From Sorghum bicolor (taxonomy: Eukaryota > Streptophyta > Magnoliopsida > Poales > Poaceae): DNA of 64,000 nucleotides. This document shows, piece after piece, positions 36,201 to 48,200 of this stretch. The notes under the pieces are model-generated. The model was not told the DNA's origin, ran no database searches, and worked only from the letters and a program-made list of their open reading frames with translations. The position numbers and the translations under genes are program-made. The stretch spans positions 19,639,161-19,703,160 of the forward strand of contig NC_012873.2 of assembly GCF_000003195.3 (NCBI RefSeq). Direction: 5' to 3'. How positions within the stretch are numbered: the stretch's first letter is position 1; every line of letters begins with the position of its first letter.

Positions 36201-39200
36201 CTTCAAACGCGCACGCCACTGCTCCTCGGTGTACAGCAGCTTGCCGTTGATGGACACCGGCTCTGTCACAGCTTGCGCTTCACGTTCATCCACCGCCTTG
36301 AGCCTTCCTGTCACCTCCTCAAGCGAGAGCGCCTCGAAATCGAGGAACTGCTCGATGGCGACGACAATCTGCACGTACTTGGCAGGCACCGTGCGCAGAA
36401 ACTTCTCCACAACACGCTTCTCGTCGACGTCCCTGTCACCATGAAGAACAAGCTGCTGGTGCAGAGTTGACAGCCGCAGGGCAAAAACCTCCACCGGCTC
36501 GCCAGGCTTGACATCCACGTTCTCCCACTCCCGACGCAGCCGCTGCAACGTCGCTCGGCGGACCCTGTCCACACCGATTCGAGTCGCAGCGATGGCATCC
36601 CATGCCTCCTTTGCTGTCGCCTTGTCAAGGAGCGGGAGCCCCAACTCCTTGGGCACAGACGCGACAATTACCTCCAAGGCTCGCCTGTCGTCGCGATACT
36701 GCACTGGGCCTCCTTCGACAGCTTCCCAGAGATCGCGCGCCTGCATCCTGAGCTTCATCGTCTGGCTCCACTCATAGTAATTTGTCTTGTCCAGCATTGG
36801 CCATGATGTGCCGCTGCCGGAGTCGCGGTAAACCACCCTGCCTTGCGGTGATTCATAGCGGCCACCGCCACGACGCCTTCTGTTACGCAGTGGTGACTGC
36901 GAACGGCGCTTGTCCCGCGATGGAGTCCTCTGGCTCCTCAAGTCCTCCTCCTCTTCCTCCTCTTCTTCTCCCTTCTCAGCAGCAATTTCGGCCCGCAGCT
37001 CTTGCGCCGTCCTTGCTGCCGCCTCTGCAGCAGCCGCCGCCTGCTGTGCTGCCTGGACTGCCAGCGCTGCTGCTTCCTCTGCAGCCTTCAAGCGCGCGGC
37101 CTTGAGCCTGGCAACGCGCTCAGCAGAGGTCGACATGGGTGGAGGAGGTGAGGAGTTGGCCTCGTGGCTCTCTGGTGTCTAACCTAGCTCTGGTACCAAA
37201 TGTTGGAGGTAACAGAGAAAATGATTAGCCTTGAGGCAACTGACCCCAGGCGACTCCTTCAATATATATAGGGAAAGACAAACATAGCATTGATTACATA
37301 CAGCTCACTAGAACTAGACAGAATAGCTGCCTGGGTACCCGCACAACTCTTGGGCTACCCAAGGACTTAATGACATAGATTAACTAAAAACTTAAATACA
37401 CTAAATGTGCCTGGGAAGCAGGGCTTACGGCTACAAAATATTGGATATATTGCATTGGGCCTCATTGGTTGACTATATAGAGTACATAAGACTAACACCT
37501 CACGTGGGTACACAATGTGGTACTAAGCCTCATGCACCGCGTATGCTGTGACCAGAGAAAAAGGCGATGAGTCCTCATGCAAGACGGTAGCCCTTTGTGG
37601 CAATGTCAAGATAGCCGAGCGTGAGGGCGCAGTAGCCCAAAGAAGCCAGGCTGAAGATGGCTGAGGTCGACGTATTTGTGGTCAGGTTGCCATGTCGATG
37701 AAGCTACAAGTGCACAAGGAGCGCCATGGTAATGACAAAGACGCGTCGAGGCAGTCATCGTGGGAGGAGGCGATGATGAAGTCTACAGTTAGGGCCGCCA
37801 TAGACGTAGAAGAAAGACGATGACGCAATCGAGGCAGACAGGTAGGAACAGGGGGGTCGATGCCAAAGTCAATGTAGTCAAGCCTCCTGAGCACCGAGGC
37901 GTAGCTGAATTTGCCAGATCCACAAATGCGTCGGTGTTGCCAATACCAGGTGTACAAGGGAGAGGGCCCCAACCTTGTGGTTGTGCTGGACGAAGAAGCA
38001 ATGTGGGAGAAGATGCATTAGCGAGCAAGTCTCAGCGACAACGTGGGTAGCAGTAGCTCGATGACAAAGACCCAATCAACAGGACAAAGACCTTGTGTAA
38101 ACGAATGGCGCAGCATGGATTGCGCAACACAGTCATCGGTGCACACGTGACAGTGATTGCGCAACACAGTCGTCGGTACACACGTGCAGCGGTGTTGTGG
38201 CCCGATGAGTGTTGCTCAGAGAAGGTGTGCGTAGTACTCAACGATGGTGATGATGATGAGCCGATAAGGCGTGCGCCCATGCTGGGACGGCCAATGCACA
38301 GGCGATGGCCTAGCCGATAGGCCCAGTCGATGCTAATGCCAGAGCAGTACGCACGAGGTCAAGAGGCAATCCAATCAGTGATCGGGCAAACCAAAAGGAT
38401 ACCGCAGCAGGGGATCGATGTACCCCTCTCGATGGCATGACAATGACAGTGCAACCAGATCAATGTTTTCAGGTCGTCCGATTAATCACGATTAATCGTG
38501 ATTAATCGTCCTGGTCGGTCAGGAGTGCTCGATTAGGAGGTCCGACCCGACCAGGTCGACCAGAAACCTGGTCATCCGATTAGTCGTCCACTTATCGCGA
38601 TTAATCATCCGATTAGGACATGGACGACCAGGTTTTGTGTTCTTTTTGGTCTTTTTTGACTGGGCAGATATGTGGGGGGTATGGAGATGTTTGTTGTCCC
38701 AGTTCTCCAGAAATAGTTAAGAAGGAGATGTTGGTTTACATCAAAAAGAGTTCAAGGATTGTTCTAGAGGCGCCAGCACAAGTTGAAAATGAAGAGGAAT
38801 GTTGGTTTACACTAATGCAGTCTTGATGCTTCCTTTATTGTGTATAATATAGTGTATATATAGAGGTATATATATAGGTCGACCAGCTGATATGCCTGGA
38901 CGACCAGGGACGACCAGGGTCGATTAATCGACCTGGTCGCTGATTAATCGCGATTAATCGCCTGGTCGGTCCCAGGTCGACCAGGATCGACCAGCCGACC
39001 AGAAAACATTGAACCAGATCGACGCGCAGGGTCAAAGGCGACGACGCGGATCGACGTGGTGGAGATGGGTAGATCGACACGCCAGATTTTGCTGCCTCCA
39101 TGGCAGTGCAGGGTCAGGGTGTGTGGTCAGGCCTGGTGTTGACGGCGATAGGCAACAACGAGCCCAAGGACAAGGCGGCAATGGCCTAGCAATGACGTAG

Positions 39201-42200
39201 GGGAGATCCATGATGGCAGTCAGATCAATAGGATCAGGCACCTAAACAGGGGCGAGCCATGCGGAAGCGGCGACGACTAGGGTTAGGATCTAAACCTAGC
39301 GAAAGATACCGTGATGGAGAATATAATTGGTGGAATATTAGATATATTGCATTGAGCCTCATGGTTGTTTATATAGAATACATAGGACCAACTCCTCACA
39401 TGGGTACACAATGTGGTACTACTCCTATTTACTCTAACAGGAACCATACATAAATATGATGACTAACAGATCTGTTTAGGCCCTGTTGTCATGCACTAGG
39501 TACTTCTGGATAATCATATTATGTCAAACAATTACCTTCTGAACAGAGAATTGTTTGTCTAGAAAACACATTCCATCAACATGGACATTGAGTTTTGTTT
39601 CTTCTTCAACATGATTGCTGAATTGATCGAACACCTGCCACATCAAGTGGATTGAAGGTCTAAGATAAACAAACACCGTGTAAGGAGTTACTGAACCAGA
39701 ATTAATATTATACTTCATACACCCCCCAAATTTCAGATGTACACTAAGATTGAAAATCAATATTCATGTTTCCAGATTTTAGCTCAAGAGTAAACATTTT
39801 TTTATTGTACAAATCAGTAGACAGCAAAGATCTGGAAAGTGACTACCACTGAAAAGCAAGCATTTAAGTGTAGTTTGTTCCTCTGAAACACTTTTCTTGC
39901 CCATCACAAAATTACCTTCTATTTTTTTTGTGTTTAGACGAAAAGAGAATTAATCTTTTGGTACATTAATGCAATGTCAAGACCTACTTTCCTATTAAAA
40001 TAAGACGCTATTAATACTCAATAAGTTATGGTGGTTTATAAGGATTTGTAAGCTATGTTGGATCCTTTACTAGTCATCAACAACATAACCAATTATGTAA
40101 GTTTAAGTAAAATAGTTGTGTACAAGTTGTCATCATAATCACGTACCTCCAGAAAGAAATTATCAATCAATCTTCCAGGAGTTAAATTCTTTTCTGGGAA
40201 AAGGGACATGTCGATGTTAATGGTTGATGGATGGCCTGGTTTAACTGCACAGAAACATATTAACTCTGAGTGAGAACAAGACTTGGTACTTAATGAACAA
40301 TATGAAAAATTCCTCGTGAAATACATATAAATGTAACTATTAAATTGTAAAAGATGAATGTAAAAGATAAGATAAACAAGCTTGCTATCTAACCTTCACA
40401 TCGACAGATACCAGAAAACTCATCAGCAGATGAAGAAATCTTCAATTTGGCTTCATACTTTGGCCGTAGCAGATCCAAATTGCTGGTTTTGAACCGAAAA
40501 TCCTTCCTGCCCAGCGTGGCATCAAATATAATTAACAACGAAACATTAAAATTACCAGATACTGTCAGCATTGTAAAAAGAATGTTCATTCGGCATACCA
40601 TGATATTCAAAGTTAATGAATCTGACGAAAGTTCCACCTCAATATTATCAACTTGTGCAAGAACATCATCACCATAGAGTATAGTTGCAATAACGCTAGA
40701 TGTATCAAGAAAAGGAATTCTGTTCCCATACTTGTCATGGCTTCTAACAGCAAGACATCTAATTGGACACCCAACCCTGTAATATCTATTCTTATCAAAC
40801 TGGAAAGGCAAAGAGTAACTGTACCAAGAACAGACATAACAAATGAAGCAACATTAAAGTTCTGTGTAGAATTCCACATGACTGACACCCATCGAAATTT
40901 TTGGGCAATTTTGAGGGCAGTGCTGGAGTAGTCTACTGATTCCATATTCTAATGGTAATATTGGCCCTATATGTCTATATATTAAGGATAAGGGAGCTGT
41001 ACGGACACCAAGATAGCAATTCAGGACTTCAAGTCCATCATAAAGCATTTTTCTTTTGTACGAATGAAGATGTAAAGAAAATCTTGGTAACAGTCAAATC
41101 ACATGAGAGCATATGAGAATGTGCAAAGTAATTTAGTTGACTGAACATAAATCAATCAAGAGCCTCCGTCCCCCAAAGAATGTCATTCTCATTTCCACCA
41201 ATTATATGTAAAAGAATATTAATATTTATAATGCACAATTAGTACCATTAGATAAATTGTGAAATATATTGTCATAATAAATTTATCTAGTGATACAAAT
41301 TTTCTATAAAGCTAGTTAAACTTGAGAAAGCAGATTGTGAGTAGGAATATATAGGAGATTCAGTCAGCAGATTGTGAGTGCATGCTAGTGCACAGCCGGA
41401 CATTAGGGGGGTATAACTAAGAGCCAGCTGATTGAGAAGTGTTAGCAATAGGCGCCCTAATGGGCTGTATGGGCCGGTGCGGTTAAGCACCGTAGGGATT
41501 AAGATAGATTGATAAGGCAAGGATCACCGTTGATTGGGTGTTTCTATAAACCCTTAGGGATCCTTGCCTATATATGTACCCCTGTACCCCCTTGATCAAT
41601 TATCTAATCCCGAGGCTAATTGCTATCATGGTATCACGCCTAGGTTAGGTCAACTTCCGCTGCATCACGTGCGCCGGCCCCTCGCCACGCCGTATCCCGC
41701 GCGCCGGCCTCTCGCCGTGCAGCGCCTCTTCCCCTCGCTGCGCGCCCTGCCCTGCTGTGCTGCGCACCCCTGCCATGTCGCCCTCCCCTCCCAACGACGG
41801 GCAGGACCACACTGCCTCCTCCGGTTCCGTCCAAGACGACGAGATCACCCAGCGAACCGCCCAGGAGCAGGCCAACGCCGCCGCCGCCGCCGCCGCCCAG
41901 CAGCTAGAGCGCGAACGCGCCGCGACCCGCGATGCTGCTTTGGCCCGCGCCCTCGCGGCGGAACAGGAGGCCGCGGCCGCGGCCCAGGAGCGCGACGCCG
42001 CCGCCAAACGTGCCTCCGACGCCCTCGCGCGCGCAGCCCTGGAGCGGGCGGCAGCTGCTGCCGCCGAGGCTCCTTCCTCGTCTGGGACTCCACCCGGTGG
42101 TGCTGCTGCACCACACGACAGCGCCCCACCTGATCTCCGCGCCGCCATGCTTCATCACGAAGCCATGGCCCTGCTTCAACTTCACTCCCAGGCTGTCGCC

Positions 42201-45200
42201 GTCAGCAACATCCGGAACCACGTCACCACCGTCCTCGACGTCGACTCCGGTAACTTCAATCGCTGGTGTGATCAGTTCCTCCTCATCCTCGGCAAATTCA
42301 CCCTCCACGATCACGTTCGTGACGAACCTCCGGTCCCGATCTCGCCACCCTCACGGACGATCTGGGTGAGATCATCCGCGCCCAGGGCTCCACAGCCCGG
42401 CACGCCTGGCTCGCGGTGGAGTCGCAGTTCCTCGGCAATCGGGAGGCTCGCTCCATTCAGCTGGAGACGAAGTTTTGCAACTTCGTGCAAGGGGACCTCT
42501 CCATCACCGACTACAGCCGGAGATTGAAGAAGATGGCTGATGATCTCATGGCCCTCGGCGAGGTCATCACCGACCGCACCCTCGTCCTCAACCTCATCCA
42601 CGGCCTCAACGAGCGCTTCGCCCACGTCGGCACCCTCCTTCGCCGCGCCAAGCCCTTCCCCACGTTCCTGGAAGCTCGTGAAGACCTCATTCTTGAGGAA
42701 CTCACCATGACGGATCGTAGGGAAACTCCAGCAGCTGCCCTCGCCGCCTCCACTACTCCCGCCGCGACGCCTCCACCTTCTGCAGGTTCCGGCGGGGGTT
42801 CTAAGGCCCCCAACAACCGCCGTAGCAAGCGCGGTGGCGGCAACAAGGGGCAAGGCAACAGCAGCGCTTCAGGACAGGGCTCCCGGCCGCCTGCCGGCGG
42901 CGCACAGCAGCAGCACACTGCTGCCCAGCAACCTGGAGGAGGGCGCCCTTGGCCCAGCTTCTTCAACCCCTGGTCCGGCTCCATCCAAATGTGGCCGGGG
43001 GGTCCTCGTCCGCCCCTGGCGCCCATCCCGGTGCCTCCTCACCTCCAGGCGCAGCACCAGGCACAGCAGCACACGCAGCAACAGGCACAGCAGCAGGCCC
43101 TGCTCGCTCAGCAGCAGCAGCAGCAGGCACTTGTTGCTCCCCAGCAGCATGCTGCACCGTGGGTCGCTCCGGGGTTTTACAACCCCATGACCGGCCTGCC
43201 CTCCTGGGACTCGATGGATCTCGCTGCCTCCTTTAGCACGACCTCGCTGACGCCTCCTCCGTCCAACGAGTGGTACTTCGACTCAGGTGCTACTTCACAT
43301 ATGACATCTCAACCCTCCTCTCTTTCACATGTTCTTCTCCCGCGGTACCCTACTCCTTCATCTATTATTGTCGGTAATGACTCTCTTATTCCTGTCACTG
43401 CCACTGGTTCCACAGAGTTAGCCTCAAATTTACGTCGTAATAATGTCCTTGTGTCGCCACAAATTATTAAGAATCTAATCTTTGTTCGCCAGTTTACTCT
43501 CGACAATAATTGCTCTGTTGAGTTTGACCCCGCTGGTTGTTCTGTGAAGGTTCTTCCGTCTCGGAGAGAGATCGTCAGGTGTAATAGCTCCAGGCCCTTG
43601 TACCCGCTTCGCCTTCCACCAGCACTCTCCTTTGCCGCTCAGGGCTCCTCTCCACTGTGGCATCGGCGTCTTGGGCATCCTGGTCATGAGACCTTGTCAA
43701 AGCTTGCGTCTACGTCTAGTGTTTCTTCTCCTATTCAGGATTGTTCAGATTTATGTCATGCTTGTCAGCTAGGGCGTCATGTTCGTTTGCCCTTTCATGT
43801 GTCCACATCTCGTGCGACTAGCAAGTATGATCTCATTCATTGTGATTTATGGACCTCTCCAGTTGTTAGCATCTCTGGTTATAAATACTATTTGGTCATT
43901 CTTGATGATTGCACCCATTATTTGTGGACTTTTCCTTTACGACTTAAATTTGACACTTTCAGCACGCTCGCTCAATTCATTGCCCATGTCTCCACTCAGT
44001 TTGGCGCTCGCGTCAAAGCCGTTCAGTGCGACAACGGGAAAGAGTTTGACAACTCCAGCACCCGCCATTTTCTTCTCTCCCAGGGCATTCACCTCCGCAT
44101 GTCCTGCCCCTACACCTCATCCCAGAATGGTAAAGCTGAACGCATTATTCGCTCCATCAATAATGTTGTTCGCTCCCTGCTCTTTCAGGTGTCCATGCCT
44201 CCCCAGTACTGGGTGGAGACCCTCTCCACGGCGACTGTTCTCCTCAACATATTGCCCACCAAAACTCTAGAGTTCTCCACGCCTCATCTTGCCTTATTTG
44301 GTAAGCCTGCCACATATGATCATCTGCGAGTTTTTGGTTGCAAATGTTACCCCAATATATCTGCCACCGCCATTCACAAGCTTGCTCCTAGGTCTGTCCT
44401 GTGTGTCTTCCTAGGCTATTCCGCTCATCATAAAGGGTACCGCTGCCTCGACCTCTCTTCCAACAGAGTCATCACCTCTCGGCACGTCATCTTCGATGAA
44501 ACGGCCTTTCCCTTTGCTGAGCGCTATGGTTCTAGTACTCCAGCAGACCTCGAGTTTCTTACAGATACTACTGATGTCGTGCCTGCTCCTATTGGACCAT
44601 CGCACAAGTCTTTGCCTGCAGGAAATTCGCCCAGCACCTCCGACGCCGTCGCTTGCGCCCCTGCCGGTCCATGTGAGGCTGTGCTTGGGGCGCCCTCTGA
44701 GGATGTTGATGCTGAGGACATCCTGACGCTCGCGCTCTACGTCCTCCTGCGCTGTGGGTGTCAGGACCATCTCCACCGACTTCCGCGCCATGCGCGGCCA
44801 CCAGGAGCCCATCTGTGCCATGCGCGGCCCTGGAGCTGCCTGACGCCCTGCGTCATGGATCAGCTCCCCCTTCAACACCCCCCGAGGCGCCACGCGGGCC
44901 ACCACCAGGATTCCCTCCTCTCCGGCCGGCTCGCTACTTCACGCACGTCTACGAGCGACGACCACGTGAGCCACTGACGGCTGCCCCGGCCATCTCTGCT
45001 GCACCGGTCGCCCCCGCCCCTGCTGCAGCAACTTCGCAGCCTCCTCCTGCACCGGTCGTCCCCGCCCCTGCTGCAGCAGCCTCGCTGCCCAAGGGTGCGG
45101 TTGCAGTCCCTCCGAGGACCAACCAGCACTACATGGCCACTCGATCGAAGAGCGGCTACAGGATGCCCTCTATCTACCACGCCGTGCCTCTCTCTCCGGT

Positions 45201-48200
45201 GCCGAAGACCTTCCGTAGCGCTCTTGCTGATCCCAATTGGCGAGCCGCTATGGAGGACGAACACAGTGCTCTTCTTCAGAATCACACCTGGGATCTTGTG
45301 CCTCGCCCTCCTCGGGCCAATGTTGTCACTGGGAAGTGGATCTTCAAGCACAAGCTTCAGTCTGATGGTTCCCTCGAGCGGTACAAGGCGCGTTGGGTTC
45401 TCCGTGGTTTTACCCAACGGCCTGGTGTGGACTTTGATGAGACCTTCAGTCCTGTGGTGAAGCCCGCTACTGTTCGCACGGTTCTCTCCCTAGCACTCAC
45501 ACGCCACTGGCCCATTCACCAGCTAGATGTGAAGAACGCCTTTCTTCATGGCAACCTGACTGAGACATTTTACTTCCAGCAGCCGTCCGGGTTCGAAGAT
45601 TCAGCTCATCCGGATTTTGTATGCCTTCTGAAGAAGTCGCTCTATGGCCTGAAGCAGGCCCCGCCCCTCGTGCTTGGTACAGCCGGATGGCTTCCTACTT
45701 GCTGTCTATTGGGTTTGTTGAAGCCAAGTCAGACACCTCACTCTTCATCTACCAGCGCGGTTCCGACACAGCTTATCTGTTGCTCTATGTCGATGATATT
45801 GTCCTTACAGCCTCGTCCGCAGATTTTCTTCGGCGAATTATCTCAGCGCTTCAGCGGGAGTTCGCCATGAAAGATCTTGGTGAACTTCATCACTTCCTTG
45901 GTATGCATGTTCAGCGACGAGGCGATGGGCGGCTCCTTTCATAGCGACAGTACATGCTGGATATCTTAGATCGTGCCGGAATGACTGAGTGCAAGCCGTG
46001 CTCTACACCAGTTGACACCAACTCCAAGGTTGCTGCAGCTGAGGGGACCCCTGTGTCTGATGCAACAGACTTCCGCAGTCTTGCTGGAGCTCTTCAGTAC
46101 TTGACATTCACTCGCCCAGACATTGCTTATGCTGTTCAGCAGATCTGCCTCCACATGCATGACCCTCGAGAGCCTCATCTTGCTGCTCTAAAGCGGATTC
46201 TTCGCTATGTTCAGGGCACACTTCATCTTGGTCTCCTGCTGCGACCGTCTACTTCGACTGATCTTGTTGTCTACACTGATGCTGATTGGGTTGGTTGTCC
46301 CGACACTCGCCGATCCACCTCAGGTTATGCAGTGTTCCTCGGTGACAATCTCGTTTCCTGGTCCTCCAAGCGTCAGAACACAGTTTCAAGGTCAAGTGCT
46401 GAAGCCGAGTATCGTGCAGTAGCGAATGGAGTTGCAGAGGCAACCTGGCTGCGTCAGCTTCTCTTGGAGCTACATGCCCCCCTTCGGCGCGCCACACTGG
46501 TGTACTGCGACAACATCAGTGCTGTCTACATGACCTCCAATCCGGTGCAACATCAGCGCACCAAGCACATCTACGAGTCCAGCATGTTCCTACTGCCCTG
46601 CAGTATGCTGATATCTTCACCAAGGGCCTGCCTGCCTCAGTGTTCACGGAGTTTAGGTCCAGTCTAAACGTGCAAAGTGGCTGACGTTTGGACTGCGGGG
46701 GAGTGTTAGCAATAGGCGCCCTAATGGGCTGTATGGGCTGGTGTGGTTAAGCACCGTAGGGATTAAGATAGATTGATAAGGCAAGGATCACCATTGATTG
46801 GGTGTTTCTATAAACCCTTAGGGATCCTTGCCTATATATGTACCCCTGTACCCCCTTGATCAATTATCTAATTCCGAGGCTAATTGCTCTCAAGAAGGGT
46901 GAGCAGAAGTAGAGTTAGCCAATCAGAGCCTCCCTGGGAGAGCGATCCCCCCTCTACTGCTGCTATTCCTATAGTGTCAATCTTTTTGGGACGGAGGGAG
47001 TAGTTCACTAAGTATCTAATCTTCGATATTAAGGAATTAGAATAAGGAAGGGAATAACATCTGATTTAATGTTCATGAGACAAAAAGCAAGTACATATGC
47101 AACCTGGAGCAAACCTTATATCCACAAAAGTTTTATCAGTGGAAAAGTCCGCAACACTGAAAATAAATTGCCTAGAGTTTGTGTCTGGACAAACTGTTAA
47201 AGTACTCTTATGATGAATGACACTTGAGTCTCTGCAATCCTGCCAAAAGGAACATACAGCATAAGGTTTAAAACACATGTTTTTGCAGCTAATTCCATAT
47301 TTAAACAGTACTATACTTACCACAGAGAAAATAAACTGGTAAACTCCAGATTTGCTAAAGATAAGTGAATCTCCCCTCAATGGAAATACATACAGGCCAT
47401 CTATATCATTATGTGATGAGGGCTTCACCCTTTTATGTATTAATTTTGCAGGACCATCTTTACTCATCAAATATCTAACCTCCATTACCATCTCCAGATC
47501 ATCATCCTTCACAATATTCTTCTGGTCAGGAAGATTAGTGGAGCTAGGCTTATAATTTCCTGGCCGCAAAACAGCTATGATCTCATGTGGTTGTTGATAA
47601 CCAGCCATGACATCTTCGTATGGTAGATCCTGTCAAAGTAGTAGGTACACGCAAAATGAAAACATCACGTAAACAAACGCAGTTTAAAGACATGAGCTCA
47701 AGTCTATTAAATCACTGACCCCTCCTAGTCCATGAATATTTCTTATAACTTCTATTGATGCAGGAGCCTTCTCCTTTCTCTTTTTCAGCATTTGATTCCA
47801 AGAACCATCATCCATTATTTTGCACTGCATGTATAGCAATTAAACAAACAGAAAATGCCCAGGCATTTGCATGCATTTTACAAAAATGTTACCTTTCCAT
47901 CATCTATAATGCTGACAGGAAAGGACACTGACTCTTGGATATAGATATCGGGACTTGTGTCTTCAGCTTTACTAATATAGCATCCTTGCCCATCAGGGTA
48001 CTCAATAGGCCTGAAATTTTACAAAACTTTATCTTTACAAAAAGAACAGGAAAAGGGAAGCAAATTGTTTACTATAATAAATGGGATAAAAAAGACCTGC
48101 ATATAAGGCGGGCTTCACCTGTGAATAAGATGGCTACACATTAGAAATGGAAAATACACTAACCTCTTGGATAATTAGGATACAGGATTCACAGTAGAGC

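Larger units (their letters stand above)
32259..37435 (-). mobile_element. Full-length young Ty1/copia element in a GMI1-like intron
   Basis: 5,177 bp with LTRs 37201-37435 (5') and 32259-32499 (3'), TSD AAATA at 32254-32258 and 37436-37440, PBS TGGTACCAGAGC next to the 5' LTR and a purine tract AGGGGGAGAA next to the 3' LTR. The LTRs differ by one substitution and one 6-bp indel, so insertion is recent. The coding region is nearly intact, with one frame break near 34090. It lies in the same orientation as the host gene. Confidence 0.95.
32236..39439 (-). mobile_element. Degenerate short-LTR element hosting a copia element and a hAT MITE
   Basis: Two direct repeats of about 110-125 bp (GAGAATATAATTGGTG...GGTACACAATGTGGTACT) occur at 32236-32258 plus 37441-37530 (one copy split by the copia insertion) and at 39315-39439. 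They look like short LTRs. The right copy ends in ACTCTAACA; on the minus strand it would begin TGTTAGAGT and is followed within three bases of its other end by GGTATC, a possible worn tRNA-Met PBS. The internal 0.9 + 0.3 kb has no recognisable gag or pol. No target duplication found, so the element type is tentative. Confidence 0.5.
41440..46892 (+). mobile_element. Full-length Ty1/copia element (Ale/Retrofit-like) in GMI1-like intron 13
   Basis: 5,453 bp, LTRs 41440-41628 and 46704-46892 (189 bp each), TSD AGAAG at 41435-41439 and 46893-46897, PBS TGGTATCACGCCTAGG at 41629 and purine tract GCGGGGGAG before the 3' LTR. The LTRs differ at five positions (about 97% identity), so it is older than the copia at 32259. 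Orientation is opposite to the host gene. The coding region has several frame breaks. Confidence 0.94.

Noticed and set aside
35805..36470. Long plus-strand frame (221 codons) opposite copia gag
   Set aside because: It is the antisense shadow of the GC-rich gag coding strand and shows no domain of its own.
37682..38320. Frames on both strands in the internal part of the short-LTR element
   Set aside because: Frames on opposite strands are equally long and none shows a gag, pol or host protein motif.
38620..38826. Plus-strand frame inside the hAT MITE as a transposase remnant
   Set aside because: No hAT dimerisation or zinc-finger motif can be seen, and the frame is short.
40854..41048. Possible extra GMI1-like exon upstream of 40776
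   Set aside because: Phase from exon 13 (47115) joins correctly to 40776, so no additional exon is needed, and this frame has no family similarity.
41564..42370. Several overlapping frames on both strands, some over 150 codons
   Set aside because: All are shadows of the Ala-rich gag start at 41757, caused by GCC/GCG repeats.
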